Assembly: GCA_018064685.1 (NCBI GenBank)
Contig: JAGHUS010000086.1
Span: 1 to 33,312 of the forward strand
DNA length: 33,312 nt
Direction of reading: 5' to 3'
Origin: Bacteroidales bacterium
GTDB lineage: Bacteria > Bacteroidota > Bacteroidia > Bacteroidales > Bacteroidaceae
Positions 15,076 through 23,436 of the stretch are shown here, piece after piece; the stretch's first letter is position 1; each line of letters opens with the position of its first letter. The notes below the pieces were generated by a model, which ran no database searches, was not told where the DNA came from, and saw nothing but the letters and a program-made list of their open reading frames with translations. A program made the translations under genes and the position numbers.

Positions 15076-17319
15076 TTAAAATGGCAGACCTACCGCAAAA
15101 TGGAAAGAAAAATCGCGTTTTAAATTAGGGTGTATGATGGGATAATGGTGCTTGACATCATCATAAGCAGGATTGATGGCTTTCACACCTCCATCCAGTC
15201 GCAAAATGAAGTAATTGAAATTAAGACGCAGACCAAGACCATAGGCAGCTGCTATCTCCTTCCAGAAGGTATTGAAAGTGAACTGCCCGCCTGGCTGGTC
15301 TTCATAATTGCGCAATGTCCACACATTACCAGCATCCAGAAACACTGCACCGTCAATCTTCCAGAACAGGTGCGTGCGGTACTCCAGATTCATGTCCAGC
15401 TTCATGTCGCCCGTCTGGTTGATGAAGTCAATTCGGCCATCGGTTCCGCGGAACTTGCCAGGACCCAACTCTCTCACCGACCATCCGCGAACGCTGTTGG
15501 CACCACCCGAGAAGTAACGCTTCTCATAGGGCAGAATGTTGCTGTTGCCATACGGAATGGCCACGCCCAGTCCGAAATGCAAGGCCAAAGAGTTGCGCTC
15601 GTTTATCTTGAAACTCTTCGAGAAGTCGAAGTCCAGCTTGGCATACTCGGCATACGCCACGTCAAACACCGTATAGTGTCCGTCACTATTCTTGTCTCCA
15701 CGCGACAGCGATGAGATGCCTCGCAGCAGGTTTCCCGCCGTCTCCAAGCCAAAACGTATGCTATACGCATTGGTGCCATAGGTCGAAGTCAAGCCGCTGG
15801 CCATGGTCGAATAACTGAAGTTATAGCCCATCTTCATAATGAAGAGGTTCTCGTAGTTGTAACGCAGAATGGCATTGCGCGACGTGGGGTCGTCCAGATA
15901 GTCTTTCTTGAACGTCTCCGAAATCCACGGCATGTACACATAATTCAGGTCGATGAGGTCGATGCGATGGTGGAAACGGTCGTTACGTCCCACCCATCGG
16001 TAGCGCCACACACCCGATACCACACGGCGGTGGAACTCCGGACGATCCTGGCTGTCGTACATCAGAGACACCTCGCTCGTGGCCTTCGACAAGCGGCGGA
16101 AACTCTTCGACAGGAACGGAAAGATGAAGTCGGGGAACTTAAGACTCAGCTCCGTACTATACTCAATATAGTTCTGATCGTCATAGCCATCCAGCCCCTT
16201 AATAGCCTCAAAAGCGCCGCGCAGCTTCAACCCCAGCACCTCGCTGCCCCTGAACAGGTTGCGGTTCTGATAGGCCACCGAGAGTGCGGCTCCCAAGTCG
16301 CCGGCCGAGTTAGTACCCTCCACCTCAGCGTTAATGCTGTTGGGCTTGTTGGTGGTAATCGATATGTTGGCGTCCAGCAACGTGCTGTCCACGGCATCAG
16401 GCTGGAACTGAATCGTCGAGCCCAACACGGCATCCAAGCCGCCAAGCGCGCTGTACGTCGTCTGAACATCCTGCTCGCTATAGAGCTTGCCGCATTCAAT
16501 GTGGTTGACACGGTCCAGCACGCCCTTGCGTAATGTCGACTGACTGCCCGCAAGATCGTAGTTCACGCTCTTCACACGATATTGCACGTGGGGCGAGACA
16601 ACACCGCTGAAACTGCGGTAAGGGTCGACAACCAGCTTCAGCCACGCCTGCCTGCCGGCCTCGGTGGTGTCGGCCTCAAAACGTATAAACTCACGATTGA
16701 AACGATAGTAGCCATTGTTCATGATGATGGCATTGATGCGCGAACGTTCATTGTTCAACACGTTCACGTCAAAATCCATACCCTCGCTCAGCAACGAGGC
16801 ATCCTCGCTCCGTCGCAACAGCGAGTCCAGACCCGCATCGCGTATGTCACGCTCAATCAAGCCCACCTTATAACGCTCACGCGGGTTGATGCGGTACTTC
16901 ACATCCACCTTGTGCTTGTGATAGCGGCGCTCCACCGTCACGTCGGCTTCCAGATAGCCTAGATTGCGCACCGCCGACTGTATGTCATTGCGGCAACGCT
17001 CCGTCAGCACCGTGTCTTCCAGCACCGGCTTCTCGCCTATACGCCACAAGAACTTGTTCACCTTCTTCGCCGAATCAGTCGACGAGAGGGCATAGGGCAG
17101 CAAAGGCACCTTGAAAATATTGAACCACTTACTGTTGGGATGCTGGCGTACATAGCCTTGCAGCGCACCCGTCTTCACGCTCGAACTGTCACTCACGATG
17201 CTCACCTTCTCCAACAGATGCTCGTCTTCCGGCACAAAACGAGCCACACTGCAAGAGCTAAGCAGAATGCCCAACAGCAGCACGACGAACAATATTTTAT
17301 GTCGGAAAAACAAATTCAT
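15076..17319 (-). CDS. tamL: TamL-type BamA/TamA family outer membrane lipoprotein
   Basis: This is an Omp85-superfamily outer-membrane protein of the lipidated TamL type found in Bacteroidota, thought to work with TamB in lipid transport or outer-membrane protein assembly. The 747 residues begin with a lipoprotein signal, lipobox Cys C23 (LLSSC). POTRA-like repeats fill about residues 35-350. The 16-strand barrel follows, with the loop-6 motif VRGW (610-613) and a C-terminal Phe (GLPF), the usual assembly signal. The divergent neighbour is an RNA methyltransferase, an arrangement I associate with tamL loci. No tamB lies downstream; the next gene is the WalJ-like hydrolase. Confidence 0.9.
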   Translation of the reverse strand: MNLFFRHKILFVVLLLGILLSSCSVARFVPEDEHLLEKVSIVSDSSSVKTGALQGYVRQHPNSKWFNIFKVPLLPYALSSTDSAKKVNKFLWRIGEKPVLEDTVLTERCRNDIQSAVRNLGYLEADVTVERRYHKHKVDVKYRINPRERYKVGLIERDIRDAGLDSLLRRSEDASLLSEGMDFDVNVLNNERSRINAIIMNNGYYRFNREFIRFEADTTEAGRQAWLKLVVDPYRSFSGVVSPHVQYRVKSVNYDLAGSQSTLRKGVLDRVNHIECGKLYSEQDVQTTYSALGGLDAVLGSTIQFQPDAVDSTLLDANISITTNKPNSINAEVEGTNSAGDLGAALSVAYQNRNLFRGSEVLGLKLRGAFEAIKGLDGYDDQNYIEYSTELSLKFPDFIFPFLSKSFRRLSKATSEVSLMYDSQDRPEFHRRVVSGVWRYRWVGRNDRFHHRIDLIDLNYVYMPWISETFKKDYLDDPTSRNAILRYNYENLFIMKMGYNFSYSTMASGLTSTYGTNAYSIRFGLETAGNLLRGISSLSRGDKNSDGHYTVFDVAYAEYAKLDFDFSKSFKINERNSLALHFGLGVAIPYGNSNILPYEKRYFSGGANSVRGWSVRELGPGKFRGTDGRIDFINQTGDMKLDMNLEYRTHLFWKIDGAVFLDAGNVWTLRNYEDQPGGQFTFNTFWKEIAAAYGLGLRLNFNYFILRLDGGVKAINPAYDDVKHHYPIIHPNLKRDFSFHFAVGLPF

Positions 17320-17323
17320 GAGA

Positions 17324-17331
17324 CAAAGATA
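17324..17331 (-). promoter_or_regulatory. Candidate tamL promoter -7 box
   Basis: The minus-strand TATCTTTG matches TAnnTTTG but sits only 5 bp before the ATG. The transcript would then be nearly leaderless. No good TTTG is seen at -33. Confidence 0.4.
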
Positions 17332-17354
17332 ACAATAAATCCGCAGAAAATAAC

Positions 17355-17362
17355 TATTTTTG
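17355..17362 (+). promoter_or_regulatory. Candidate promoter -7 box of the RNA methyltransferase
   Basis: TATTTTTG matches TAnnTTTG. The box contains the TTG at 17360, the first possible start of the downstream frame. This argues that translation begins further in, at the GTG at 17423. Confidence 0.55.
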
Positions 17363-17422
17363 CAGAAAATTAGGGAAATTACTCCTCACATCGGTTCAAA
17401 CTTTCATAAAAAACTGATACTT

Positions 17423-18211
17423 GTGTTAAGCAAAAACAAAATTAAGCTGATTCGCTCGCTGGAGAGAAAAAAGAGCAGAAACGAAGAGGGACTCTTTGTG
17501 GCCGAGGGACCGAAGATACTCGAAGAACTGCTACCCAAATGGACACCGGTATACATTGCTGCCACGCAGGAGTGGATGGACCAGAACAGCCCCCGGCTGA
17601 GAGACGCCTCAACAGAATTCGACGTGGTGCGGCAAGAGGAACTGGAACGTGCCAGCCTGCTACGCACGCCACAGCAGGTCATAGCACTCTTCCGCATCCC
17701 TACCGAGCAGAGCAGTCTGGCCCAGCAGGCTGCCAACGAGTTGTGCCTTGCGCTAGACGGCGTACAAGACCCTGGCAACATAGGCACCATCATCCGTCTT
17801 GCCGACTGGTTTGGCATCCAGCACGTCTTCTGCTCACACGACACTGCCGACATCTTCTCGCCCAAAGCCATTCAAGCCACCATGGGAGCTATCGCGCGCG
17901 TACACGTACATTATTTAAATTTACCCGACGAGCTCCGTCAGTGCACAGCCCCCATCTACGGCACACATCTCGACGGCGACAACATCTACGACCAATCCCT
18001 CAGCCAGCATGGTATCATCGTCATGGGCAACGAGGGCAAAGGAGTGTCAAAGGAGGTGTCGCAGCTCGTCAGCAAGCGCCTCTACATCCCCCCCTACCCT
18101 GCCCATCGCGACAAAGTAGAAAGTCTTAACGTCGCCATCGCCACAGCCATCGTCTGCGCCGAGTTCAGACGGTTTGGAACCAAAAATGGCACACAAATGG
18201 CACAAATATAA
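17423..18211 (+). CDS. SpoU/TrmH-family RNA 2'-O-methyltransferase
   Basis: This SPOUT-fold enzyme transfers a methyl group from S-adenosylmethionine to a ribose 2'-OH in rRNA or tRNA. The target is not determinable, though RlmB-like 23S rRNA action is plausible. The 262 residues contain an N-terminal substrate-binding domain (about 1-95), motif 1 DPGNIGTIIRLADW (116-129), motif 2 MGNEGKGVSKE (201-211) and motif 3 SLNVAIATAI (234-243), which form the trefoil knot. I chose the GTG at 17423. No in-frame ATG exists near the N terminus, the upstream TTG lies inside the promoter, and homologues begin LSKNKIKLIRSL or similar. The gene is divergent from tamL. Confidence 0.9.
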   Translation: MLSKNKIKLIRSLERKKSRNEEGLFVAEGPKILEELLPKWTPVYIAATQEWMDQNSPRLRDASTEFDVVRQEELERASLLRTPQQVIALFRIPTEQSSLAQQAANELCLALDGVQDPGNIGTIIRLADWFGIQHVFCSHDTADIFSPKAIQATMGAIARVHVHYLNLPDELRQCTAPIYGTHLDGDNIYDQSLSQHGIIVMGNEGKGVSKEVSQLVSKRLYIPPYPAHRDKVESLNVAIATAIVCAEFRRFGTKNGTQMAQI

Positions 18212-18502
18212 TATTTTTTCAAAGTTCCTTTAGTTTCGGGTAAATGTTCAAAGCCCTCGAAGAATTGCTAAGCACAACCTTCGAGAACTTGGGAAACATA
18301 CAACCTGTTTTTCAAAATTTCAAAGAACGATCAAGCACATGAGGAGGCGAACTCAAGAATCCGCCCCACTAATGCCAGATGAATGGGGCAGACCTTCAAA
18401 AAAGGCGCTTTTTTCAGTACCCTCGGTCAGCCCCCATGATCAAATCATAATGATAAATCAAGGAGATAAACAGGTAAATCACTCCATATTCCAGATGACC
18501 CG
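18212..18502. other. Non-coding region with several hairpins
   Basis: No convincing gene lies here. A 62-codon frame at 18339-18527 has no family likeness and runs into a dispersed repeat. Stems include CTCGAAG/CTTCGAG (18256-18285), GCCCCA/TGGGGC (18363-18389) and AAAAAAG/CTTTTTT with a 3-base loop (18398-18414), the last ending in a T-run. One of these may terminate the methyltransferase transcript. The whole could be a structured RNA or a decayed gene. Confidence 0.4.
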
Positions 18503-18548
18503 TTTTTTCTTGGTTTTTCTTTGTTGATATTTAAAATTTGTACAGGTC
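18503..18548. repeat. Dispersed repeat shared with the dyad-array locus
   Basis: The stretch from about 18503 to 18537 matches 13772-13805 nearly base for base and includes TTTCTTTGTTGATATTTAAA. It is directly followed by TTTGTACAGGTC, the terminal-repeat core of the dyad array. At the array the order is reversed: the terminal repeat comes first, then the AT-rich segment. Confidence 0.75.
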
Positions 18549-18554
18549 CAAAAG

Positions 18555-18585
18555 AGATGGCGTGCCAGAGAATGACACGCCATCT
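18555..18585 (-). terminator. Hairpin terminator after the unknown acidic gene
   Basis: The 10-bp perfect stem AGATGGCGTG/CACGCCATCT has an 11-base loop, 28 bp past the stop at 18614. On the minus strand TCTTTTGG follows, a short T-run. It could act in both directions. Confidence 0.6.
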
Positions 18586-18613
18586 TTATTAGCCTGGGAA
18601 CTTTTGGATGAGA

Positions 18614-19393
18614 CTATTCGATGTTCAAACCACCGTATTCCTCGTCGTCTTCTTCCGAGCCACTGGCTGCCTCGGCTGAGTATGAGCTGTAGTAGGTGTC
18701 GTCCTCGACCTCATCGTCTATGCCGGGAGCATCGCCAAGGGGAGCATCATCGTCGATGGGTGTTGAGATGAGATTGCCGTCCTCGTCATAACGCGCATCG
18801 CTCTGATAACGGAGCTTCGCAACGGGGTCTTTCTTCTTTGCAAAGATGGCTTCCGTCCAATTGCCTTTTGCTACCTCGAGCACCTCGAATCCATCGGCCA
18901 ACTTACGCTCGTAGGTTCCACCTGCTGAATGCAGACGGCTAGTGGGCAGTGTGGTGGTGGTAATCTCGAAGGCGCTCTCGATGATATCCTTGACAGAGAG
19001 CTGGATGGAATCCCAACCACCGCCGAAGTTACGGTCGATAAGCTCGAGCAGGAGTGAGGCAGAAATGTACTTCACGTTCTCGTAACTGAGGTCGGAGATG
19101 CGCTTGATATCCTTCTTACGTATAGCCACAAAACCACGCTTGGCATCAACATGCGAGAACACCGTCCATTCGCCATTCTCGTACTTTGCCTTCTCGCGAA
19201 CGTCGTCCTGATTGTAATGAACAACCTCGAAACAAAGACGTATGATATTGAGGATCTTGTCTTCGCTGACATGGAAGTCTTCTTCATACTTATCCTCTTC
19301 CCACATCTTTGCTATCTCGGATGCTTCGACCGACCACACGTTGCTTGAGTTCAAGTCAAGAACGGACTCTAACTTTGGTTCTTTTTTTGCCAT
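18614..19393 (-). CDS. Hypothetical acidic protein of unknown function
   Basis: I do not recognise this 259-residue protein. It begins MAKKEPKLESVLDLNSSN and has no signal peptide or membrane helix, so it is probably cytoplasmic. Residues 1-200 look globular: a helical N-terminal part with several Trp and Tyr, then mixed alpha/beta with the segment LPTSRLHSAGGTYERKLADG near 150. From about residue 205 the chain becomes very rich in Asp, Glu and Ser and is likely disordered. It lies 74 bp after the nucleotidyltransferase, in a gap holding a 7-bp inverted repeat TTGTAAG/CTTACAA (19433-19466). Coding is supported by length, its ATG and codon use like its neighbours. Confidence 0.75.
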   Translation of the reverse strand: MAKKEPKLESVLDLNSSNVWSVEASEIAKMWEEDKYEEDFHVSEDKILNIIRLCFEVVHYNQDDVREKAKYENGEWTVFSHVDAKRGFVAIRKKDIKRISDLSYENVKYISASLLLELIDRNFGGGWDSIQLSVKDIIESAFEITTTTLPTSRLHSAGGTYERKLADGFEVLEVAKGNWTEAIFAKKKDPVAKLRYQSDARYDEDGNLISTPIDDDAPLGDAPGIDDEVEDDTYYSSYSAEAASGSEEDDEEYGGLNIE

Positions 19394-19467
19394 GATTTTC
19401 TACGTTTTTATGTATTATTCAATCTTCATGTCTTGTAAGATTTGCAGAGGAGTGATCTCCTTACAAA

Positions 19468-20205
19468 TCACTTAGTGATGCCATGATAGGTCTTCTGCAC
19501 TTCTTCGTAGCTTTGCAGATTGCCAATGTCATAACGGCTGCCAGGCATCTCCATGGCGTGTACGGGGGTTTGCGTACAGAGCCATGCGATGTAGCTGCCT
19601 GGGGCATCAGTGCCACAACCCTTCTCTATGCCCAGGCGGACAAGGCGCGCGTCCTGACGCGTATAGAAGTAGAAGGGAGGGCAGCACCAGTTGGATTCAG
19701 GATGGGCAGGTTTCTCGGCCATAGACAAGATGCGATCGGAGGCATCGATGGTGACGACACCACATTTTGACAAACGCTCTTGACGCGCTTCGTAGTAACG
19801 CATGATACAGCTTGTCTGCTTCTCGACCGCATAGCGCACGAAACGTTGGAGACTGAAATCCAACACATTGTCTCCGGCAATGACCAGCATATCATCGTCC
19901 AGCTGCAACTTGTCTATAGCATACAGTATGTCGCACACAGCGCCAAGACGTGTCTCGTTGGTCGAAGTGCCATCATCCACCACACTGATCTTCTGAGGTT
20001 TGGCATCAGCCCACTGCTGGAAGTGATGGGCGAAACGATGATTGGAGATGACAACAAATTCATCGACCAACCCTGCACCATCGATATCGTCGACAAGCCA
20101 ATCGAGGATGGTCTTATCGCCGACCTTCAGCAGTGGTTTGGGAAAGTTTTCTGTCAAAGGATAAAGTCGCGTTGCATAGCCTGCAGCAAGAATCAAACAT
20201 TTCAT
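19468..20205 (-). CDS. Sugar-1-phosphate nucleotidyltransferase
   Basis: Enzymes of this family join a sugar 1-phosphate to an NTP, giving an NDP-sugar and pyrophosphate. The 245-residue protein starts MKCLILAAGYATRLYPLT, with the nucleotide-binding loop at residues 7-18 and the phosphate-contacting KPLL (23-26). AGDNVLDF near residue 114 supplies a metal-binding Asp, and VVTIDASDRILSMAEKP near 150 carries the usual EKP. It is a bare catalytic domain without the C-terminal beta-helix acyltransferase of GlmU. It starts 50 bp after the GHMP kinase gene, so kinase product to NDP-sugar is the obvious pathway. The sugar and NTP cannot be read from sequence. Confidence 0.88.
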   Translation of the reverse strand: MKCLILAAGYATRLYPLTENFPKPLLKVGDKTILDWLVDDIDGAGLVDEFVVISNHRFAHHFQQWADAKPQKISVVDDGTSTNETRLGAVCDILYAIDKLQLDDDMLVIAGDNVLDFSLQRFVRYAVEKQTSCIMRYYEARQERLSKCGVVTIDASDRILSMAEKPAHPESNWCCPPFYFYTRQDARLVRLGIEKGCGTDAPGSYIAWLCTQTPVHAMEMPGSRYDIGNLQSYEEVQKTYHGITK

Positions 20206-20255
20206 ATAATCAGATTTTAAAAAGGAAGTAATAAGGGAGTTAAAAAGGGAGCGCT

Positions 20256-21428
20256 TTACAACCTCACACCATCGGCACTGTCGCAGATGTGTACGGAATA
20301 TTTGCCTCGCAATTCGGGGAAAGCCTTAAGGTACTCATCCCCAACCCTCTGACGAATGTGATCGACAAAAGCTGGATCGACAAGTGCCATACAGCAACCC
20401 TTGAAGCCGGCCCCACTGAAGCGACCGCCATAGACGCCATCGGTGGTGGTGAGAATCTCGTAGAGCTTCTTCAGCTCGGGCGAACCCGTCTCCCAGTTGT
20501 ATATGCTGCTGTGACCACTCTCGAAGCTCAGTCGTCCGAACTCCTCGATGTCGCCCCTGCGCCATGCTTCGGCACCTTGCTGCACGCGGTCGAACTCGGT
20601 GAACCAGTGTTCGGCACGCAGCTGCCAGTTACGTGGCAGACGGTCGCGATACTCGTCGTAGACACTGCGTGGGATGTCGCGCATGTTGGTCTCGTTGAAC
20701 TTGCCATACTCGATGCCAGCATAGGCTGCCAAGGCATAGGCAGCAGAGCGAAGCTCGTCGACACGCATGTTGAACTTGCTGCCTGCCAGCGTGCGCTCGA
20801 CACCACTAAAGAAGATGGCTATCTTGTAGGGCTTCATGAGGGGCGACGTGGGGATGAGCTCGTACTCGTCGTTGAGGGTGTCGAGATAGAGCAGATGATC
20901 CTTCTGCGAATACATCTCGCAACTCTGGTCGAGCTTACCACTGCTGACGCCCACATAGTCGTTCTCGGCACCCACGCTCATCATAATGAGTTCGAGGGGC
21001 GTAGGATGGACATCGTTGACATCGCACAACGCCTTGAGGAAGACGAGCACAACAGCAGCCGAACTGCTGAGGCCACCGATGGGGAGTGAACCCTCGATGA
21101 CACCACTCAAGCCGCAATGCAGGGGGTATTTCTCGGCTAGCTTGATGGTGGCACCGCGCAAGTAGTCGGCCCAGTCATTCTGCTTGTGTTTGGGCACTTC
21201 GCGTACGTGCCATTGGGCACGTTTGCCAAACTGCAGGGAGCAGAGTTCGACAACGCCATTTGTCTTGACATTATAGGCAATGTGAATGCCCTTGTCGATG
21301 GCAAGACCTGTGATCTTGCCTAAATTGTGATCGCTATGCGCTCCGATGGGGCAAATGCGGTAGGGGCAGAACGCCAATCGTTCTGGAACACGTTTATAGA
21401 TTTCAAAGAACCTTTCCTGACAAACCAT
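20256..21428 (-). CDS. GHMP sugar kinase, galacturonokinase-like (often annotated galactokinase)
   Basis: This 390-residue kinase phosphorylates the anomeric oxygen of a sugar with ATP. Family motifs are CPYRICPIGAHSDH (21-34), the ATP loop GGLSSSAA (118-125), GKLDQ with catalytic D167, and GGRFSGAGFKG (334-344). In galactokinase the first motif reads GEHTDYN, where Glu contacts the galactose O6. Here that residue is A30. The motif resembles plant galacturonokinase (as I recall it, PYRICPLGAHIDH), and so do RAEHWF, the EEFGRL region and FSGAGFKGCC. A uronic acid is therefore a likelier substrate than galactose, though this is inference. It is followed by a nucleotidyltransferase and lies 96 bp after aspS. 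Confidence 0.85.
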   Translation of the reverse strand: MVCQERFFEIYKRVPERLAFCPYRICPIGAHSDHNLGKITGLAIDKGIHIAYNVKTNGVVELCSLQFGKRAQWHVREVPKHKQNDWADYLRGATIKLAEKYPLHCGLSGVIEGSLPIGGLSSSAAVVLVFLKALCDVNDVHPTPLELIMMSVGAENDYVGVSSGKLDQSCEMYSQKDHLLYLDTLNDEYELIPTSPLMKPYKIAIFFSGVERTLAGSKFNMRVDELRSAAYALAAYAGIEYGKFNETNMRDIPRSVYDEYRDRLPRNWQLRAEHWFTEFDRVQQGAEAWRRGDIEEFGRLSFESGHSSIYNWETGSPELKKLYEILTTTDGVYGGRFSGAGFKGCCMALVDPAFVDHIRQRVGDEYLKAFPELRGKYSVHICDSADGVRL

Positions 21429-21476
21429 GATTCGGGGGATTTTTTCTGGTTTACTTAATTGGTACTTGTGGAAATA

Positions 21477-21513
21477 GCCACCCTCCGCTCAGAGGTCGCG
21501 AGCGTAGAGTGGC
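21477..21513 (-). other. GC-rich hairpin between aspS and the sugar kinase
   Basis: A 13-bp stem with two mismatches (CCAC.CT.CGCTC against its complement) surrounds a 9-base loop, beginning 12 bp past the aspS stop. On the minus strand only TATTTCC follows, so it is at best a weak or partial terminator. No promoter box is seen before the kinase, so read-through is likely. Confidence 0.45.
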
Positions 21514-21524
21514 ATTGTGATTTA

Positions 21525-23315
21525 CTATTTATCCTGCTCGACCGAGAGACAAAGCTCGTCGAGCTGTGACTGATCGAGGTAGCCGGGTGCGTCAAGCATG
21601 ACGTCGCGGCCTGAATTGTTCTTGGGGAATGCGATACAGTCGCGGATACTGTCAAGACCGGCAAAGAGGCTGACGAAACGGTCGAGACCATAGGCCAAAC
21701 CACCATGAGGAGGTGCGCCGAACTTGAACGCATTCATCAGGAAGCCGAACTTAAGCTGTGCCTGCTCGGGGGTGAAGCCAAGAATCTCGAAGATCTTCTG
21801 CTGCAACTTGGCATCGTGGATACGGATGCTGCCGCCACCCACCTCAACACCATTGACGACCATGTCGTAGGCATTGGCACGAACACTGGCGGGATCGGTG
21901 TCGAGTAAGGGGATGTCCTCGGGCTTGGGAGAGGTGAAGGGGTGATGCATAGCCATGAGGCGCTGCTCTTCGTCGCTCCACTCGTACATGGGGAAGTCGA
22001 TTACCCACAGGCACGAGAACTTATTCTTGTCGCGAAGGCCCATGCGAGAGCCCATCTCGAGACGCAACTCGCAGAGCTGCTTACGTACCTTCATGGCATC
22101 GTCGCCCGAGAGAATGAGGATGAGGTCGCCAGCCTTGGCATTCATCTTCTGCTTGAGGGCGTCGAGTGTCTCGGCGTTGTAGAACTTGTCCACACTGCTC
22201 TTTACCGAACCGTCCTCCTGTACACGCGCATAGACAAGGCCCTTGGCACCGATCTGAGGACGCTTGACAAACTCCGTCAGCTGATCGATCTGCTTGCGGG
22301 TCAACACGGCCTGTCCCTCGCAGCAGATGGCGCCAATATAGGCAGCCGAGTCGAAGACACCGAAGCCCTCGGGGAAGAGGCTGTCGACCAACTCGCGCGA
22401 AGCATTGTCGGGCTGCTGGTTCTTGAGTTCGACAAACTCCATGCCGAAACGTGTATCGGGCTTATCACTACCATAATACTTCATGGCATCGGCCCACGTC
22501 ATACGAGGCAACGAGGGGATGTCGATGTTGAGGATAGACTTGAAGAGATGACGGCTCATGCCCTCGAACATCTGCAGAATGTCTTCCTGCTCTACGAACG
22601 ACATCTCGCAGTCGATCTGCGTGAACTCGGGCTGACGGTCGGCACGAAGATCCTCGTCGCGGAAGCACTTACATATCTGGAAATAACGATCGATGCCTGC
22701 CACCATGCAGAGTTGCTTGAGCGTCTGAGGACTCTGAGGCAGGGCATAGAACTGTCCGGGGTTCATGCGCGAGGGAACGACAAAGTCGCGTGCACCCTCA
22801 GGGGTAGAGTTGACCAGGATAGGGGTTTCGATCTCGAGGAATCCCTTCTCGTCAAGATAACGGCGAACCTCGAAGGCGAACTTATGACGAAGCTCGAGAT
22901 TGCGGCGAACGGGATTGCGGCGGATGTCAAGATAGCGGTACTTCATACGAAGGTCGTCACCGCCATCGCTCTGATCCTCGATGGTGAAGGGAGGTGTCAT
23001 GCTCTCGTTCAAGACGTTGAGCGACTCAACGAGAATCTCGATGTCGCCCGTGGGAATGTTGGGATTCTTGTTGCTACGCTCACTTACCTTGCCCTCTACC
23101 TGAATGACCCACTCACGACCCAGGCGGTTTGCCTGCTCACACAGAGCGGCGTCGTATTCGTCATTGAAGACAAGCTGTGTGATGCCATAACGGTCACGGA
23201 GGTCGACAAAGGTCATGCCGCCAAATTTACGCGTACGCTGAACCCATCCTGCCAGCGTCACACTTGCACCTACGTCACTCAGACGCAGTTCGCCATTAGT
23301 TTTTGTTCTAAACAT
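21525..23315 (-). CDS. aspS: Aspartate--tRNA ligase
   Basis: AspRS is a class II synthetase that charges tRNA-Asp. The 596-residue bacterial-type protein has the N-terminal OB-fold anticodon domain (about 1-110, with [11 protein letters not shown] at 32-42) and [12 protein letters not shown] (124-135). It also has motif 2 [16 protein letters not shown] (218-233), the bacterial GAD insertion domain (about 300-420), and motif 3 GLAYGLDRF (539-547). Length is normal. A -7 box lies 68 bp upstream, and a hairpin follows the stop. A 478-codon frame on the other strand is its shadow. Confidence 0.97.
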   Translation of the reverse strand: MFRTKTNGELRLSDVGASVTLAGWVQRTRKFGGMTFVDLRDRYGITQLVFNDEYDAALCEQANRLGREWVIQVEGKVSERSNKNPNIPTGDIEILVESLNVLNESMTPPFTIEDQSDGGDDLRMKYRYLDIRRNPVRRNLELRHKFAFEVRRYLDEKGFLEIETPILVNSTPEGARDFVVPSRMNPGQFYALPQSPQTLKQLCMVAGIDRYFQICKCFRDEDLRADRQPEFTQIDCEMSFVEQEDILQMFEGMSRHLFKSILNIDIPSLPRMTWADAMKYYGSDKPDTRFGMEFVELKNQQPDNASRELVDSLFPEGFGVFDSAAYIGAICCEGQAVLTRKQIDQLTEFVKRPQIGAKGLVYARVQEDGSVKSSVDKFYNAETLDALKQKMNAKAGDLILILSGDDAMKVRKQLCELRLEMGSRMGLRDKNKFSCLWVIDFPMYEWSDEEQRLMAMHHPFTSPKPEDIPLLDTDPASVRANAYDMVVNGVEVGGGSIRIHDAKLQQKIFEILGFTPEQAQLKFGFLMNAFKFGAPPHGGLAYGLDRFVSLFAGLDSIRDCIAFPKNNSGRDVMLDAPGYLDQSQLDELCLSVEQDK

Positions 23316-23382
23316 TTGTATGATATTTTAAAAATTATCCAATCAGCTGAAGCTTGTTGGCAAGCATTCATAGATTAACACG

Positions 23383-23390
23383 CAAAGATA
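23383..23390 (-). promoter_or_regulatory. Candidate aspS promoter -7 box
   Basis: The minus-strand TATCTTTG matches TAnnTTTG, 68 bp before the aspS ATG. The -33 region overlaps the terminator of the preceding operon, and only a poorly spaced TTGG is visible there. Confidence 0.55.
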
Positions 23391-23391
23391 C

Positions 23392-23421
23392 AAAAAAAAA
23401 GGAATCCAACGAAAGGATTCC
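23392..23421 (-). terminator. Terminator of the Bat operon
   Basis: The 7-bp perfect stem GGAATCC/GGATTCC has a 7-base loop. On the minus strand it is followed by nine T. It lies 16 bp past the PAP2 stop and almost touches the aspS promoter. Confidence 0.9.
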
Positions 23422-23436
23422 TGAAATATTTTCATT

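Noticed and set aside
18339..18527. 62-codon frame between the methyltransferase and the hairpin at 18555
   Set aside because: It has no ribosome binding site in good position and no family likeness, and its 3' half is made of hairpins and the dispersed AT-rich repeat.
21942..23378. 478-codon open frame on the plus strand
   Set aside because: It is antisense to aspS across its length, has no family likeness, and runs into the aspS promoter region.
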